A stretch of DNA of 12,139 nt from JALOAP01 sp964632355 (GTDB taxonomy: Bacteria; Chloroflexota; Dehalococcoidia; Tepidiformales; Tepidiformaceae), in contig CAZWBW010000083.1 of the NCBI GenBank assembly GCA_964632355.1, positions 1 to 12,139 of the forward strand, in the 5' to 3' direction. The position numbers and the translations under genes are program-made. Shown one piece after another: positions 11,119 through 12,139 of the stretch (its first letter is position 1; each line of letters opens with the position of its first letter). The notes under the pieces are model-generated. The model was given only the letters and a program-made list of their open reading frames with translations, did no database searches and was not told where the DNA came from.

Positions 11119-12139
11119 GTGGACCAGTCCCGCATCCGTAACTTCTGCATCATCGCCCACATCGACCACGGCAAATCGACGCTGGCGGATCGGCTGCTCG
11201 AACGCACCGGCACAATCAGCGAGCGGGAGATGGCCGAACAGCTGCTCGACTCGATGGACCTCGAGCGGGAGAAGGGCATCACCATCAAGGCGTCGGCCGC
11301 GCGCATGATGTACCGGGCGAAGGACGGCACCGAGTACCAGTTCAACCTCATCGACACGCCGGGGCACGTGGACTTCACATACGAAGTCTCCCGGTCGCTG
11401 GCGGCGTGCGAAGGCGCGCTGCTGGTGGTCGATGCGTCGCAGGGCATCGAAGCCCAGACGCTGGCGAACGTTTACCTGGCGCTGAACCAGGACCTCACGC
11501 TCATCCCGGTGCTGAACAAGATCGACCTGCCGCACGCGGAGCCGGAGCGCGTGTCGGCTGAGTTGGAGCGCGTCGTCGGGTTCGCGCGGGACGAAATCAT
11601 CCTGGCGAGCGCGAAAGAGGGCGTGGGGGTCGACGAGATCCTGGAGGCGATCGTCGAACGGATTCCTCCGCCGAAGGGCAGCCCGGACGCCCCGGCAAAG
11701 GCGCTCATCTTCGATTCGAAGTACGACGCGTACAAAGGCGTGCTGGCACACGTGCGCGTGTTCGATGGCGTATTCGAAGGCCGCGCCGACCTGAAATTGA
11801 TGGCAACGGGCGTGCGCTTCGAACCGCTGGAGTTCGGGACGTTCAGCCCGCAGATGCGGCCGCTGGATGGTCTGCGAACGGGTGAAGTCGGGTATGTGGC
11901 GACAGGGCTGAANNNNNNNNNNGCCGGCCCCCGAACCGTTGCCCGGGTACCGCGAGGTCAAGCCGATGGTGTTCGCGGGCATCTACCCGACCGATTCGGA
12001 CCAATACCAGGACCTGCGCGAGGCGCTGTCGAAGCTGGCGCTCAACGACGCGTCGCTGGTCTACGAGCCGGAATCGTCCTCGGCGCTGGGATTCGGGTTC
12101 CGCTGCGGGTTCCTGGGCCTCCTGCACCTCGAAATCATC
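11119..12139 (+). CDS. lepA: Elongation factor 4 (LepA), 5' part, with assembly gap
   Basis: Ribosome-bound GTPase that back-translocates or remodels stalled ribosomes. Seen before the gap (264 residues): G1 AHIDHGKS (13-20), G2 region EKGITIKA (51-58), G3 DTPGH (79-83), G4 NKID (133-136), G5 SAKEG, then domain II up to GEVGYVATGL. After the gap (from 11924): PAPEPLPGYREVKPMVFAGI, LNDASLVYEPESSSALGFGF and RCGFLGLLHLEII, all diagnostic for LepA rather than EF-G. The reading frame shifts by one base across the 10 Ns (11913-11922), which is an assembly artefact, not a true frameshift, since both sides are intact. The GTG at 11119 is the only start directly before the conserved RIRNFCIIAHIDHGK segment. 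The C-terminal half lies beyond the right edge. Confidence 0.96.
   Translation, partial: MDQSRIRNFCIIAHIDHGKSTLADRLLERTGTISEREMAEQLLDSMDLEREKGITIKASAARMMYRAKDGTEYQFNLIDTPGHVDFTYEVSRSLAACEGALLVVDASQGIEAQTLANVYLALNQDLTLIPVLNKIDLPHAEPERVSAELERVVGFARDEIILASAKEGVGVDEILEAIVERIPPPKGSPDAPAKALIFDSKYDAYKGVLAHVRVFDGVFEGRADLKLMATGVRFEPLEFGTFSPQMRPLDGLRTGEVGYVATGLXXXXAGPRTVARVPRGQADGVRGHLPDRFGPIPGPARGAVEAGAQRRVAGLRAGIVLGAGIRVPLRVPGPPAPRNH
11913..11922. other. Assembly gap (10 Ns) inside lepA; true length larger
   Basis: Ten Ns stand between GEVGYVATGL-(K/N) and PAPEPLPGYREV. E. coli LepA has about 16 residues between these points, so roughly 48 bases are missing. The frame change across the Ns requires a true gap that is a multiple of three, which 48 is and 10 is not. 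Confidence 0.9.

Noticed and set aside
9625..11982. 785-codon minus-strand frame crossing both N gaps
   Set aside because: It spans CNNM-type and lepA coding DNA in the wrong phase and is dominated by Arg and Pro; no domain is recognisable.
11119..12139. lepA as a frameshifted pseudogene
   Set aside because: The frame change coincides exactly with the 10-N run, and both sides match LepA; missing sequence explains it.

Overview
The window is gene-dense, GC-rich bacterial DNA with little intergenic space. It carries nine complete protein genes, a tenth complete gene interrupted by a 10-N gap, and two genes cut by the window ends. An LLM-class F420-type oxidoreductase, a split-type methylmalonyl-CoA mutase, class III CoA-transferases, an Lhr-type helicase and a DUF2851 protein together suggest Chloroflexota (perhaps a Dehalococcoidia/Tepidiformales-like lineage). 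That placement is inference from protein flavour, not a computed assignment. Two 10-N runs mark a draft assembly.

Layout. 1-1253 (-): N-terminal part of an Lhr-family DNA helicase, running off the left edge. 1347-2300 (+): LLM-class flavin/F420 oxidoreductase, divergent from the helicase. 2297-2788 (-): 163-aa protein of unknown function with an Hfq/Sm-like core, convergent with the oxidoreductase and sharing a CTAG stop overlap. 2843-3139 (-): 98-aa beta-rich protein. 3289-4992 (+): catalytic subunit of methylmalonyl-CoA mutase, without the B12-binding domain. 5066-6385 and 6382-7584 (-): two translationally coupled class III (CaiB/BaiF) CoA-transferases; only the downstream one has the expected catalytic Asp. 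7681-8175 (+): hemerythrin-like HHE protein. 8194-8253: array of 7-bp tandem repeats. 8304-8543 and 8540-9670 (+): a two-gene operon of an XRE-type HTH regulator and a DUF2851 protein, preceded by a perfect palindrome over the -10 region. 9702-11030 (-): CNNM/CBS/CorC-HlyC membrane protein with an internal gap. 11119 to the right edge (+): lepA (elongation factor 4), with a second gap.

How the genes fit together. Most of the window looks like ordinary chromosome with housekeeping and acyl-CoA metabolism. The mutase makes or uses succinyl-CoA, a common donor for class III CoA-transferases, so the mutase and the convergent transferase pair could serve one acyl-CoA route, but they are separate transcription units. 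The XRE-DUF2851 pair, with its palindrome and heptad repeats, is the most accessory-looking part. The Hfq-like small protein and the asymmetric CoA-transferase pair are the best candidates for something undescribed. I see no mobile element, CRISPR array, tRNA or rRNA gene, and no gene-free stretch above 300 bases.
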